Source of the DNA: Pseudomonadota bacterium | GTDB taxonomy: Bacteria > Pseudomonadota > Alphaproteobacteria > Caulobacterales > Caulobacteraceae | Reading direction: 5' to 3' | Length of the DNA: 7,964 nucleotides | NCBI GenBank assembly: GCA_023416055.1 | Contig: JAEZIH010000096.1 | Coordinates: 1-7,964, forward strand | Part shown: piece by piece, positions 1-5,878 of the stretch | Position numbering within the stretch: position 1 is the first letter of the stretch | Layout: each line of letters opens with the position of its first letter | The notes under the pieces: generated by a model | Seen by the model: only the letters and a program-made list of their open reading frames with translations | What the model was told of the DNA's origin: nothing | The model's database searches: none | Made by a program: the position numbers and the translations under genes

Positions 1-3
1 CCA

Positions 4-180
4 TCAGATGGCGGGTCGGACGGCGGATCGGACGGCGGAGGTGTCGCGGCGGCTGGTCACGGCCGGGCTCGCCCTCCTGGCGGCGGCGCCCGCCGTCCGG
101 GTTGCGGCCGGGCCGGCCCGGGCCGGCCCGGCGATCAGACACAGGGCGACGGCGGCTACGGCTGCGGCGGTTCTGGACAC
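4..180 (-). CDS. Possible small exported protein, 58 codons (doubtful)
   Basis: This minus-strand frame opens with GTG at 180-178 and ends with TGA at 6-4. In its favour, an AAGGGAG ribosome binding site lies at 194-188, seven bases before the GTG. The first 22 residues also resemble a signal peptide: a basic start (VSRT), an Ala/Val/Leu core, then a GPARA-like end that would suit signal peptidase I. About 88% of codons end in G or C, but that is expected of any frame here. Against it, the mature part is a low-complexity Ala/Arg/Ser/Thr stretch with no recognisable domain. It includes a repeated SAVR and the product of a long palindrome. The gene lies downstream of the tRNA-Leu gene on the same strand. 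I do not recognise it. It could equally be non-coding GC-rich sequence. Confidence 0.3.
   Translation of the reverse strand: MSRTAAAVAAVALCLIAGPARAGPAATRTAGAAARRASPAVTSRRDTSAVRSAVRPAI
16..39. repeat. 12-bp perfect tandem duplication
   Basis: The unit TCGGACGGCGGA occurs twice head to tail, at 16-27 and 28-39. Read in the doubtful minus-strand frame it is a four-codon in-frame repeat giving SAVRSAVR near the C-terminus. It could be simple replication slippage in GC-rich DNA. Confidence 0.85.
107..132. repeat. Perfect 26-bp GC palindrome
   Basis: The sequence is fully self-complementary from 107 to 132, with its centre between 119 and 120. It is built from two copies of the decamer GGCCGGCCCG (111-120 and 121-130), each with an internal GGCCGGCC palindrome. 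It lacks a loop, so RNA from either strand would fold into a hairpin after opening a few central bases. It lies about 110 nt past the end of the tRNA-Leu gene and inside the doubtful small frame. A role in transcription termination is possible, but no run of T follows it. Confidence 0.9.
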
Positions 181-197
181 GGCGGCGCTCCCTTGCG

Positions 198-226
198 CCC
201 CCGCCGCCGGAGGCCGGAGGCGGGGG
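198..226 (-). terminator. GC hairpin after tRNA-Leu, possible terminator or processing stop
   Basis: In the minus-strand transcript, CCCCCGCC (226-219) pairs perfectly with GGCGGGGG (205-198) around a 13-nt loop, giving an 8-bp all-GC stem. It begins 15 nt after the encoded CCA of the tRNA, where a terminator would be expected. There is no U-tract; the sequence goes on into GCGCAAGGGAG, which is the ribosome binding site of the doubtful small frame. It may be a weak terminator, a block to 3' exonucleases, or chance in GC-rich DNA. Confidence 0.3.
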
Positions 227-241
227 TTCGATGACCGTTTG

Positions 242-326
242 TGGTGCGAGCGGCGGGGCTCGAACCCGCATGACCGAAGTCGGGGGATTTTAAGTCCCCT
301 GCGTCTACCAGTTTCGCCACGCTCGC
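242..326 (-). tRNA. tRNA-Leu, anticodon UAA, CCA encoded
   Basis: Read on the minus strand, the acceptor stem GCGAGCG (326-320) pairs perfectly with CGCTCGC, followed by discriminator A at 245 and an encoded CCA at 244-242. The D arm has GCG/CGC around a loop with GGTAGA. The anticodon arm is GGGGA, then CTTAAAA, then TCCCC, placing anticodon TAA in the middle. The variable arm is long, with a GAC/GTC stem closed by TTCG, as expected of class II leucine tRNAs. The T arm GCGGG-TTCGAGC-CCCGC is canonical. It reads UUA codons, which should be rare in this GC-rich genome, and by wobble UUG. Only 9 nt separate its 5' end from the stop codon of the upstream M28 peptidase gene, so it is probably cut from a shared transcript or driven by a promoter inside that gene. 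Confidence 0.97.
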
Positions 327-335
327 GGACGAATC

Positions 336-1763
336 TCAGTGGGCCGACGCCTCCGCCGGCCGCATGGCGCGGAAGTCGACGTCGGAATCGGCGATCAGGT
401 ACACCAGCGCGGCCCAGGCGGCGACGTTCTGGCTCAGCTGCTCCGGATCGATCTTGTCGAGGGTGTCGTCAGCGGTGTGGTGCAGGTCGAAATAGCGTGT
501 GCCGTCCTGGTTCAGCCCGAACACCGGCACCCCGGCCCCGGCCAGCGGCCCGACGTCGGCGCCGCCGTGGAGCTCGGGGCGCGGCGAAGGCAGAACCCCG
601 ATCGGATACAGCACCTTTGCCGCGGCCCGCGCGAAGTCCGAGTTCTGCGCCCCGGGCGGCAGGCCCAGCGAGTAGATCCTGTCGGCGCCGAAGTCGCTCT
701 CGCCGGCGATGATGTGCTTCCCGACCGCGTCGCCGATGCCTCGCAGATAGGCCCCGCCGCCGTTGCCCAGATTGTTCGGCTGGTCGACCTCCTCCGATCC
801 GTACAGCACCACGCGGATCGTCCGCGCCGGCCGGCGACCGGACTCCGCAATGGCCTTGGCCGCGGCCAGGGTGATGCCGCCGCCCGCCCCGTCGTCGATG
901 GCGCCCGTGCCCAGGTCCCAGCTGTCCATGTGCGAGCCCAGCACGATCACCTCGTCCGGCCGCGAGGCGCCGGGGATGTCGCCAATGACGTTCTGCGAGA
1001 CGGTTTCGTAGGTGTGGGCGGTCGACGACAGGCTCAGCCGCACCGTCTCGCCCATGTCGATCAGCCGCGACAGCTGGTCGGCGTCCGGCGCCGCGAGGGT
1101 GAAGCCGGGGATCGGCACGCGGCCGTCGACGTAGCGGGTCGTGCCGGTGTGGGGCATGCGATGCTCGTCGGATCCCACCGAGCGCATGATGAAGGCCGCC
1201 GCGCCCTTGGCCGCCGCCGCGCCCGGACCCGCGCCGCGGATGCGGGTCAGCGGACCGTAGCCCGAGCCGTCCTGCATGCGGATCAGTTGGCCGGCGTCGA
1301 CATAGGCGATCTTGCCCCTCAGCGATCCGTCGGGGGCCGCGTTCAGGTCCTCCAGCGTCTCGAAGCGCACGACCTCGGCCTCGATCACGCCGTCGGTGCC
1401 GGGCGAATGGCCCAGGGCGGCGGCCACCAGCCGCTGCGGACGGGCGCCGACGATGGCCACGCTCTCCTCGCCCCGCTCCCAACCGACCAGCGGGAACTGC
1501 TCGATGCGCACGTTGCGGAAGCCGTGAGCGCGCATGTAGTCGGCCGCCCAGGCCGCGGCGTCCTGCTCGGATTTCGATCCGGCCGGCCGCGCCCCGAAGC
1601 GGGTGGTCAGCTGGGTGACGTAGTCGAGGGCGATGTTCTCCGCCATCGCCGCGTCGCGGATGCGCTCGGCTCGCTGGATGGTGGCGGCGTCCTGCGCCAG
1701 GGCCGGGCCGGCCAGGCTCAGGGCCAGGGCGGTGGCGGCGAGAAGTCGGGCGGTCATGGACAT
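336..1763 (-). CDS. Exported M28 family zinc peptidase, carboxypeptidase Q-like
   Basis: This 475-residue zinc-dependent exopeptidase probably acts in the periplasm or outside the cell. Residues 1-23 form a signal peptide ending in ALA before Gln24. Residues of about 120-250 fit a protease-associated (PA) insert, and the C-terminal half is the M28 catalytic domain. The co-catalytic zinc site is complete: His278 in GSHMDSWD, bridging Asp290 in AIDDGAG, Glu324 (general base) and Glu325 (ligand) in GSEEVDQ, Asp357 in GESDFGA, and His429 in DLHHTADDT. The GESDFGA context and overall length suggest the carboxypeptidase Q (plasma glutamate carboxypeptidase) branch rather than short aminopeptidases; this is inference. 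The chosen ATG has GGAG six bases upstream. A second ATG at 1757 is in frame but worse placed. The stop lies 9 nt before the tRNA-Leu gene. Substrate specificity cannot be read from sequence. Confidence 0.93.
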   Translation of the reverse strand: MSMTARLLAATALALSLAGPALAQDAATIQRAERIRDAAMAENIALDYVTQLTTRFGARPAGSKSEQDAAAWAADYMRAHGFRNVRIEQFPLVGWERGEESVAIVGARPQRLVAAALGHSPGTDGVIEAEVVRFETLEDLNAAPDGSLRGKIAYVDAGQLIRMQDGSGYGPLTRIRGAGPGAAAAKGAAAFIMRSVGSDEHRMPHTGTTRYVDGRVPIPGFTLAAPDADQLSRLIDMGETVRLSLSSTAHTYETVSQNVIGDIPGASRPDEVIVLGSHMDSWDLGTGAIDDGAGGGITLAAAKAIAESGRRPARTIRVVLYGSEEVDQPNNLGNGGGAYLRGIGDAVGKHIIAGESDFGADRIYSLGLPPGAQNSDFARAAAKVLYPIGVLPSPRPELHGGADVGPLAGAGVPVFGLNQDGTRYFDLHHTADDTLDKIDPEQLSQNVAAWAALVYLIADSDVDFRAMRPAEASAH

Positions 1764-1769
1764 CGGCGG

Positions 1770-1793
1770 CTCCGGGACTCGAAAGAGCCCGGA
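1770..1793 (-). promoter_or_regulatory. Leader hairpin overlapping the M28 gene ribosome binding site
   Basis: In the minus-strand RNA, TCCGGG (1793-1788) and CTC (1787-1785) pair with GAG (1780-1778) and CCCGGA (1776-1771). The result is a nine-pair stem with one bulged base and a four-base loop (UUUC in the RNA). Three of the four bases of the GGAG ribosome binding site (1773-1770) lie in the 3' arm. The fold could therefore dampen translation of the peptidase, or be a chance GC-rich stem. Confidence 0.4.
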
Positions 1794-1838
1794 CCCTAGA
1801 CCGCGCCTGCCGGGGCGAGAAGCGCTCTCCGGTCGAGT

Positions 1839-1858
1839 CTTGTCAGCCGACCGACAAG
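1839..1858 (-). terminator. Hairpin just after the DUF3297 gene
   Basis: In the minus-strand transcript, CTTGTCGG (1858-1851) pairs with CTGACAAG (1846-1839) as eight pairs including one G-U, around a TCGG loop. It starts 5 nt after the DUF3297 stop codon. No U-tract follows, so intrinsic termination is uncertain. It may stabilise the 3' end of the short mRNA or partly separate it from the M28 gene downstream. Confidence 0.35.
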
Positions 1859-1863
1859 CGGAC

Positions 1864-2100
1864 CTATTCGCCCTTGATGTAGGGCTCGACCGTGCCTTGC
1901 AGCTTGATGGTCAGGGCCTTGCCGCGGCGGTCGACGCGATTGCCGACGGCCAGGCGCACCCAGCCTTCCGAGACGCAGTATTCCTCGACGTTGGTCTTGT
2001 CCTCGCCCTTGAAGCGCACGCCCACGCCCTGCGCCAGCAGGTCGGCGTCGTGGAACGGGCTGTCGGGATCGACGGACAGGCGGTCGGGAAGGTCGGTCAT
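1864..2100 (-). CDS. DUF3297 family protein, 78 residues
   Basis: This is a small soluble protein with no signal peptide or membrane segment. From memory of the family, the opening DRLSVDPDSPFHD, the central KTNVEEYCVSEGWVRLAVGN and the ending TIKLQGTVEPY match DUF3297, a short conserved proteobacterial family of unknown function. The length of about 80 residues is typical. The start at 2100 (MTDLPDRLSV) agrees with the family; the frame stays open upstream to 2184, but that extension does not look like the family. Only a weak GAG lies upstream as ribosome binding site. The gene is transcribed away from the alpha/beta hydrolase gene and toward the M28 peptidase, 100 nt ahead. Residues conserved in memory include the single Cys42 within EEYCVSEGW. 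Some family members carry misleading database names; no function is assigned here. Confidence 0.85.
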   Translation of the reverse strand: MTDLPDRLSVDPDSPFHDADLLAQGVGVRFKGEDKTNVEEYCVSEGWVRLAVGNRVDRRGKALTIKLQGTVEPYIKGE

Positions 2101-2129
2101 GGTCAGGCTCGGCTCGTGAACAGGCCGCG

Positions 2130-2158
2130 CCTTTAGCCGAGGACGGCCCGACCTCCAA
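2130..2158 (-). promoter_or_regulatory. Candidate promoter for the DUF3297 gene
   Basis: On the minus strand, TTGGAG (2158-2153) and TAAAGG (2135-2130) are separated by 17 nt. The -10 context GGCTAAAG resembles the GCTANA-type -10 element of Caulobacter housekeeping promoters. This would give a leader of roughly 20-25 nt before the start at 2100. The -35 match is only partial. Confidence 0.3.
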
Positions 2159-2164
2159 GAGAGC

Positions 2165-2193
2165 TTGACCTGACCCGGCGTCAACCGTCTAGG
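2165..2193 (+). promoter_or_regulatory. Candidate promoter for the alpha/beta hydrolase gene
   Basis: A good -35 element, TTGACC (2165-2170), is followed after 17 nt by TCTAGG (2188-2193). With the preceding G this reads GTCTAGG, close to the Caulobacter-type -10. Transcription would begin near 2200, giving a leader of about 20 nt. An opposing GTCAA at 2180-2184 makes an inverted pair with the -35 (TTGAC-N10-GTCAA), which might be an operator or chance. Confidence 0.45.
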
Positions 2194-2194
2194 T

Positions 2195-2210
2195 TAGTTG
2201 CGAATAACTA
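2195..2210. promoter_or_regulatory. AT-rich dyad, possible operator
   Basis: TAGTT (2195-2199) and AACTA (2206-2210) form inverted 5-bp arms around GCGAAT. The dyad sits at the predicted transcription start and just before the hydrolase start codon. It stands out as AT-rich in a very GC-rich window. Its size and form would suit a MarR-like dimeric repressor, but no matching regulator gene is visible beside it. Confidence 0.3.
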
Positions 2211-2217
2211 CGGACCT

Positions 2218-3099
2218 ATGATGAGCGAGCTCACCACCCGCGACTTCACCGCCCCCGCCGCCGACGGCTTTCCGCTGTCGATGCGTCTGGTCGCCCCTGC
2301 AGCCCCCGTCGCCGCCGTCCAGGTCAGCTCCGGCACCGGCTTCCCCAAGGGTTTCTACGATCGCTTCGCCCGCCATCTGGCCGGCAGGGGCGCCGCCGTC
2401 CTGACCTACGACTTTCGCGGTATCGCCGGCTCCCGACCGGAAGATCTCGCCGCCATGGAGATGGACTATCCCGACTGGGGCCGTCTCGACATGCCGGCCG
2501 GGCTGGAGGCCCTGATCGAGGCCGCGCCCGGCCTGCCGGTGGTCCACGTCGGCCACAGCGTCGGCGGCCACTTCCTCGGCTTCATGCCCAACCACCATCG
2601 CATCGCCCGCCACGCCTTCGTCTCGGTCGGCAGCGGCTGGTGGGGCGGCCACCACCGCGCCTACAACCCGCTGGAGCTGTTCTTCTGGTACGTCTACGGC
2701 CCGTACAGCCTGGCCCGCCGCGGCTACATCAGGGGCGGCGGGCTTTGGGCCGGGACCGACCTGCCGCGTGGCGTGTTCGAGACGTGGAAACGCTGGTGCC
2801 ACGACCGCGACTACTTCCTGCCGGAGCTGCAGGACCGCCTGCGGCCCCACCATTTCGACGAGGTGACCGCCCCGATCCGCTCGTGGCTGTTCACCGACGA
2901 TCCGATCGCCACCCCCGCGGCGTCAGAGAGCCTGCTCCGCGTCTATCCGTCCGCGCCGAAGGAGACCGTGCTGCGCCGCCCCGTCGACTACGGCGTCCGC
3001 CGCATCGGCCACGAGGGCGCCTTCCGACGCGGCATGGAGCCGCTCTGGAACGAGATCGCCGACTGGCTGCTTGAACCTGCGTCGGCGCGGCATAGGTAA
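2218..3099 (+). CDS. Alpha/beta fold hydrolase (COG4757-like)
   Basis: This 293-residue cytoplasmic protein has the alpha/beta hydrolase fold. Numbering from the first ATG, the nucleophile elbow is GHSVGG with Ser114, the acid is most likely Asp227 or Asp228 in FTDDPIA, and the general base is His265 in IGHEGAFR. The oxyanion region is probably SSGTGFPKGFY near residue 40, and TYDFRGIAGS (63-72) marks the conserved strand before the first helices. About residues 138-205, rich in Trp, Tyr and Phe, probably form a cap over the active site. The overall pattern fits the uncharacterised COG4757 group of predicted hydrolases. ATG occurs twice, at 2218 and 2221; a weak GGA at 2212-2214 is better spaced from the second. 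The aldo/keto reductase gene follows after 27 nt, so the two may be cotranscribed. Substrate unknown; esterase or lipase-like activity is only a guess. Confidence 0.88.
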   Translation: MMSELTTRDFTAPAADGFPLSMRLVAPAAPVAAVQVSSGTGFPKGFYDRFARHLAGRGAAVLTYDFRGIAGSRPEDLAAMEMDYPDWGRLDMPAGLEALIEAAPGLPVVHVGHSVGGHFLGFMPNHHRIARHAFVSVGSGWWGGHHRAYNPLELFFWYVYGPYSLARRGYIRGGGLWAGTDLPRGVFETWKRWCHDRDYFLPELQDRLRPHHFDEVTAPIRSWLFTDDPIATPAASESLLRVYPSAPKETVLRRPVDYGVRRIGHEGAFRRGMEPLWNEIADWLLEPASARHR

Positions 3100-3126
3100 G
3101 CCGCCCCCAAGCCTCCGGAGCCCGCC

Positions 3127-3978
3127 ATGTCCGACCAGCCCGCGATCACCGTCGACGGAAACCGCATTCCCCTGCTCGGCTTCGGCACCTGGATGCTCGA
3201 GCCCGACGACGCCCGCCGCATGGTCGCCGCGGCGCTGCGCATCGGCTACCGCCACATCGACACCGCCTGGATTTACAGGAACGAGAAGGCTGTCGGCGAC
3301 GGCATTCGCGACGCCATCGAGGCCGGCCACGTCGCCCGTCACGACGTCTGGCTGACCACCAAGATCTGGGTGGACCACTTCCACCGCGACAGCCTGCTGA
3401 AGCAGGCCGAGGAATCGGCGGCCAGCCTCGGCTTCACCCCCGACCTTCTGCTGCTGCATTGGCCCAAGCCCCAGCCGTCTTTCGAGGAAACCCTCGGCGC
3501 TCTCAACGAAGCGAAGGCGCGCGGCCTGACCCGCGCCATCGGCCTGTCCAACTTCCCCTCGGCCGAGTTCCGCCAGGCGCAGGCCCTGTCCCCGGCCCGG
3601 CTGGTCACCAACCAGGTCGAGTACCACCCCTACCTCAAGCTCTCGTCGCTCAAGGCCACGGCGCGCGAACTCGGCTCGTCGATCACGGCCTGGTCGCCGC
3701 TGGCCCAGGGCAAGGTCGCCGACGATCCCACGCTCAGGGAAATCGCCGCCGCCCACGGCAAGACGCCGGGTCAGGTCACCCTGCGCTGGCTGATCCAGCA
3801 GGACGTCGTCGCCATCCCCCGCACGGCGAAGGAGTCGCGCGCCGCCGAGAATTTCGACATCTTCGATTTCGAGCTCTCGGCCGAGGAGATGGACCGCATC
3901 CACGCCCTCGCCCGTCCCGGCGGCCGTCTTGGCGACTGGATTGATCCCGCCTTCCAATGGGATCAGGAATGGAGCTGA
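3127..3978 (+). CDS. Aldo/keto reductase (2,5-diketogluconate reductase-like)
   Basis: This 283-residue NAD(P)H-dependent carbonyl reductase has the (beta/alpha)8 barrel of the aldo/keto reductase superfamily. The catalytic tetrad is complete: Asp45 and Tyr50 in HIDTAWIYRNE, Lys79 in LTTKIW, and His111 in LLLHWPKP. Further family marks are GLSNF (139-143), NQVEYHP (162-168) and the cofactor-binding IPRTAKESRAAEN (230-242), where the usual IPKS reads IPRT. The length is that of short bacterial members such as DkgA and DkgB, which reduce diketogluconate and small aldehydes such as methylglyoxal; the true substrate here is not knowable from sequence. A clear GGAG lies six bases before the ATG. 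The gene sits 27 nt after the hydrolase gene. A GC hairpin follows directly after the stop. I give no gene symbol because DkgA and DkgB cannot be separated by eye. Confidence 0.93.
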   Translation: MSDQPAITVDGNRIPLLGFGTWMLEPDDARRMVAAALRIGYRHIDTAWIYRNEKAVGDGIRDAIEAGHVARHDVWLTTKIWVDHFHRDSLLKQAEESAASLGFTPDLLLLHWPKPQPSFEETLGALNEAKARGLTRAIGLSNFPSAEFRQAQALSPARLVTNQVEYHPYLKLSSLKATARELGSSITAWSPLAQGKVADDPTLREIAAAHGKTPGQVTLRWLIQQDVVAIPRTAKESRAAENFDIFDFELSAEEMDRIHALARPGGRLGDWIDPAFQWDQEWS

Positions 3979-3979
3979 G

Positions 3980-3998
3980 GCGCGGCCGCTGACCGCGC
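3980..3998 (+). other. GC hairpin between the reductase and regulator genes
   Basis: GCGCGG (3980-3985) pairs perfectly with CCGCGC (3993-3998) around a 7-nt loop. It starts 2 nt after the reductase stop and ends 4 nt before the GGGAG ribosome binding site of the next gene. Without a U-tract it is not a standard terminator. It could lower read-through or protect an mRNA end. Confidence 0.3.
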
Positions 3999-4014
3999 GA
4001 GCGGGAGACCGCCC

Positions 4015-4263
4015 ATGGGTTCGGTCCACGGCTTTCCGGGCGTCGACCCGCTGGACGCAGCGGTCGGCGTTCGCCTGAGGCGCTGGCGCGAGGCCCGTGG
4101 CCTGTCTCTCGACGATCTCGCCGAGGCGGCGCACACCCCCGCCGAGGACCTGCGCCGCGCCGAGGCCGGCCGCGGCCACCTCGACTCCGCCGCCATCGGC
4201 GCCGTCACCGCCGCCCTGCACCTGCCCCTGTGGGCCCTCGTCTCCGACACGCGCGCCTACTGA
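4015..4263 (+). CDS. Small XRE-type helix-turn-helix protein
   Basis: This 82-residue protein is almost entirely one DNA-binding domain of the Cro/C1 (XRE) type. The first helix is VGVRLRRWREARG (17-29), the second is around SLDDLAEAA (31-39) and the recognition helix around TPAEDLRRAEAG (41-52), with the conserved Glu50 and Gly52. A hydrophobic closing helix follows (IGAVTAALHLPLWALV). No ligand or oligomerisation domain is present, so it is probably a simple DNA-binding protein acting as a dimer or helper. A good GGGAG lies seven bases before the ATG. It sits between the aldo/keto reductase gene and ubiD, all on the same strand, and ends 42 nt before the ubiD start. Control of ubiD or of itself is a reasonable guess from position only. 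Confidence 0.82.
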   Translation: MGSVHGFPGVDPLDAAVGVRLRRWREARGLSLDDLAEAAHTPAEDLRRAEAGRGHLDSAAIGAVTAALHLPLWALVSDTRAY

Positions 4264-4274
4264 CCGCAGGTGAC

Positions 4275-4293
4275 AGGCGGCGCGGCCCCGCCT
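4275..4293 (+). promoter_or_regulatory. Hairpin in the ubiD leader
   Basis: AGGCGG (4275-4280) pairs perfectly with CCGCCT (4288-4293) around a 7-nt loop. The stem ends 12 nt before the ubiD ATG at 4306. It occupies the place where a ribosome binding site might be sought and ties up the only AGG-rich sequence there. It may link ubiD translation to ribosomes leaving the upstream gene, or be chance. Confidence 0.3.
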
Positions 4294-4305
4294 AAGCCTC
4301 GCCGC

Positions 4306-5835
4306 ATGGCCTACCGATCCCTTCGCGACTTCATCGAGCAGCTGGAAGCCCAGGGCGAGCTGGTCCGCGTCTCCGAACCCGTCTCCACCCATCTGGAGAT
4401 GACCGAGATCCAGACTCGGCTGCTGCGCAACGGCGGCCCGGCGGTGCTGTTCGAGAAGCCGGTCATGCCCGACGGTTCGATCAGCCCCATCCCCTGTCTG
4501 GCCAATCTGTTCGGCACGGTGAAACGCGTCGCCATGGGCGTCACCCTCGGCAAGAAATCACGCACCACTGCGAGCGAACTGCGCGAGGTTGGAAACCTCC
4601 TCGCGGAGCTTCGATCTCCATCTCCGCCGCGCGACATGGGCCAGGCGCTGGAGATGCTGCCCATGGTCCAGACGGCCATGACCATGCGGCCGAAGACGGT
4701 CAAATCCGCCCCGGTCCAGCAGGTCGTGCTCAAGGGCGACGACATCGACCTGACGAAGCTGCCCGTTCAGGGCTGCTGGCCCGGCGAGCCCGCGCCCCTG
4801 ATCACCTGGGGCCTGGTCGTCACCAAGGGCCCCTCCGACGCCCGCGAGGACGACTTCAACCTCGGCATCTACCGCATGCAGGTGCTCGGCAAGGACAGGG
4901 CCATCATGCGCTGGCTGGCCCACCGCGGCGGGGCCCAGCACTACGCCCGTCACCGCAAGGCGCGGCCGACCGAGCCCCTGCCCTGCGCCGTCGTTCTCGG
5001 CGCCGATCCGGGCACCATCCTGGCCGCCGTCACGCCCGTCCCCGACACCCTCAGCGAATACCAGTTCGCCGGTCTGTTGCGCGGGGCCAAGGCCGAGCTG
5101 GTCCCGTGCAAGACCGTACCGCTGATGATCCCTGCCCAGGCCGAGATCGTGCTCGAGGGCCACGTCCTGCTCGACGAGCACGCGCCCGAGGGGCCCTACG
5201 GCGACCACACCGGCTACTACAACTCGGTCGAGACCTTTCCGGTCTTCCAGGTCAGCGCCATCACCATGCGCCGCGACCCGATCTACCTGACCACCTTCAC
5301 CGGCCGCCCGCCGGACGAGCCCTCGGTGCTGGGCGAGGCGCTGAACGAGGTCTTCATCCCCCTGCTGCAGCAGCAGTTCCCCGAGATCGTCGACTTCTGG
5401 CTGCCGCCCGAGGGCTGCAGCTACCGCATCGCCGTCGTGTCGATGAAGAAGGCCTACCCCGGCCACGCCAAGCGCGTCATGCTCGGCGTGTGGAGCTACC
5501 TCCGCCAATTCATGTACACCAAGTGGGTCATCGTCGTTGACCACGACATCGACGCCCGCGACTGGAAGCAGGTCATGTGGGCCATCTCCACCAAGATGGA
5601 CCCGGCCCGCGACATCACCGTGATCGAAAACACTCCGATCGATTACCTCGACTTCGCCAGCCCCGAGAGCGGCCTGGGCTCCAAGATCGGCCTCGACGCC
5701 ACCGACAAGTGGCCGCCGGAGACGAAGCGGGAATGGGGCGAGGAGATTCGGATGGAGCCGGAGGTGATCGACCGAGTGAGCGAAATGTGGGATCGCCTGC
5801 GCCTGCCGGGCGATGGATCACCCATCTGGAAGTAG
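4306..5835 (+). CDS. ubiD: UbiD, 3-polyprenyl-4-hydroxybenzoate decarboxylase
   Basis: This 509-residue enzyme removes the carboxyl group from 3-polyprenyl-4-hydroxybenzoate in ubiquinone synthesis, using prenylated FMN made by UbiX plus a divalent metal. Known family residues are present: Asn185 and Arg190 in [15 protein letters not shown] (202-209) in the cofactor pocket, Glu251 in LSEYQF as likely metal ligand, and Glu295 and Asp300 in [12 protein letters not shown]. Together Glu295-Arg190-Asp300 is the Glu-Arg-Asp form of the catalytic trio. The C-terminal [15 protein letters not shown] is typical of canonical UbiD, and the length is close to the E. coli enzyme (about 497). The start MAYRSLRDF fits the family; an upstream in-frame GTG at 4270 would add 12 atypical residues. 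No good ribosome binding site is visible, so translation may depend on the helix-turn-helix gene ending 42 nt upstream. Other UbiD-family substrates are less likely. Confidence 0.95.
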   Translation: MAYRSLRDFIEQLEAQGELVRVSEPVSTHLEMTEIQTRLLRNGGPAVLFEKPVMPDGSISPIPCLANLFGTVKRVAMGVTLGKKSRTTASELREVGNLLAELRSPSPPRDMGQALEMLPMVQTAMTMRPKTVKSAPVQQVVLKGDDIDLTKLPVQGCWPGEPAPLITWGLVVTKGPSDAREDDFNLGIYRMQVLGKDRAIMRWLAHRGGAQHYARHRKARPTEPLPCAVVLGADPGTILAAVTPVPDTLSEYQFAGLLRGAKAELVPCKTVPLMIPAQAEIVLEGHVLLDEHAPEGPYGDHTGYYNSVETFPVFQVSAITMRRDPIYLTTFTGRPPDEPSVLGEALNEVFIPLLQQQFPEIVDFWLPPEGCSYRIAVVSMKKAYPGHAKRVMLGVWSYLRQFMYTKWVIVVDHDIDARDWKQVMWAISTKMDPARDITVIENTPIDYLDFASPESGLGSKIGLDATDKWPPETKREWGEEIRMEPEVIDRVSEMWDRLRLPGDGSPIWK

Positions 5836-5878
5836 CGCTCGCAGAACAACGAACGGCGAAATGTGTCCGAAACAGTCT

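Noticed and set aside
1..235. GC-rich repeats as a CRISPR array or REP-type element
   Set aside because: Only one short tandem pair and one palindrome occur, with no regular spacers and no further copies in the window.
242..326. tRNA-Leu as an integration site for a mobile element
   Set aside because: No integrase gene, no second copy of the tRNA 3' end in the window, and no shift in composition on either side.
8..712. Plus-strand open frame of 234 codons with a signal-peptide-like start
   Set aside because: It runs through the antisense of the tRNA-Leu gene and of the M28 peptidase, and becomes Arg/Pro-rich nonsense. It has no room for a ribosome binding site inside the window and shows no domain.
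339..1799. Plus-strand 486-codon open frame opposite the M28 gene
   Set aside because: It is an exact antisense shadow of a gene with all catalytic residues. Long antisense frames are expected when third positions are mostly G or C.
2923..4392. Minus-strand 489-codon open frame opposite the reductase and regulator genes
   Set aside because: It spans several real genes and intergenic gaps on the other strand and has a Gly/Ala/Val/Asp-rich composition typical of antisense GC-rich reading, with no recognisable motif.
4558..5544. Minus-strand 328-codon open frame opposite ubiD
   Set aside because: Antisense shadow of a gene with clear UbiD signature residues; no domain or credible start.
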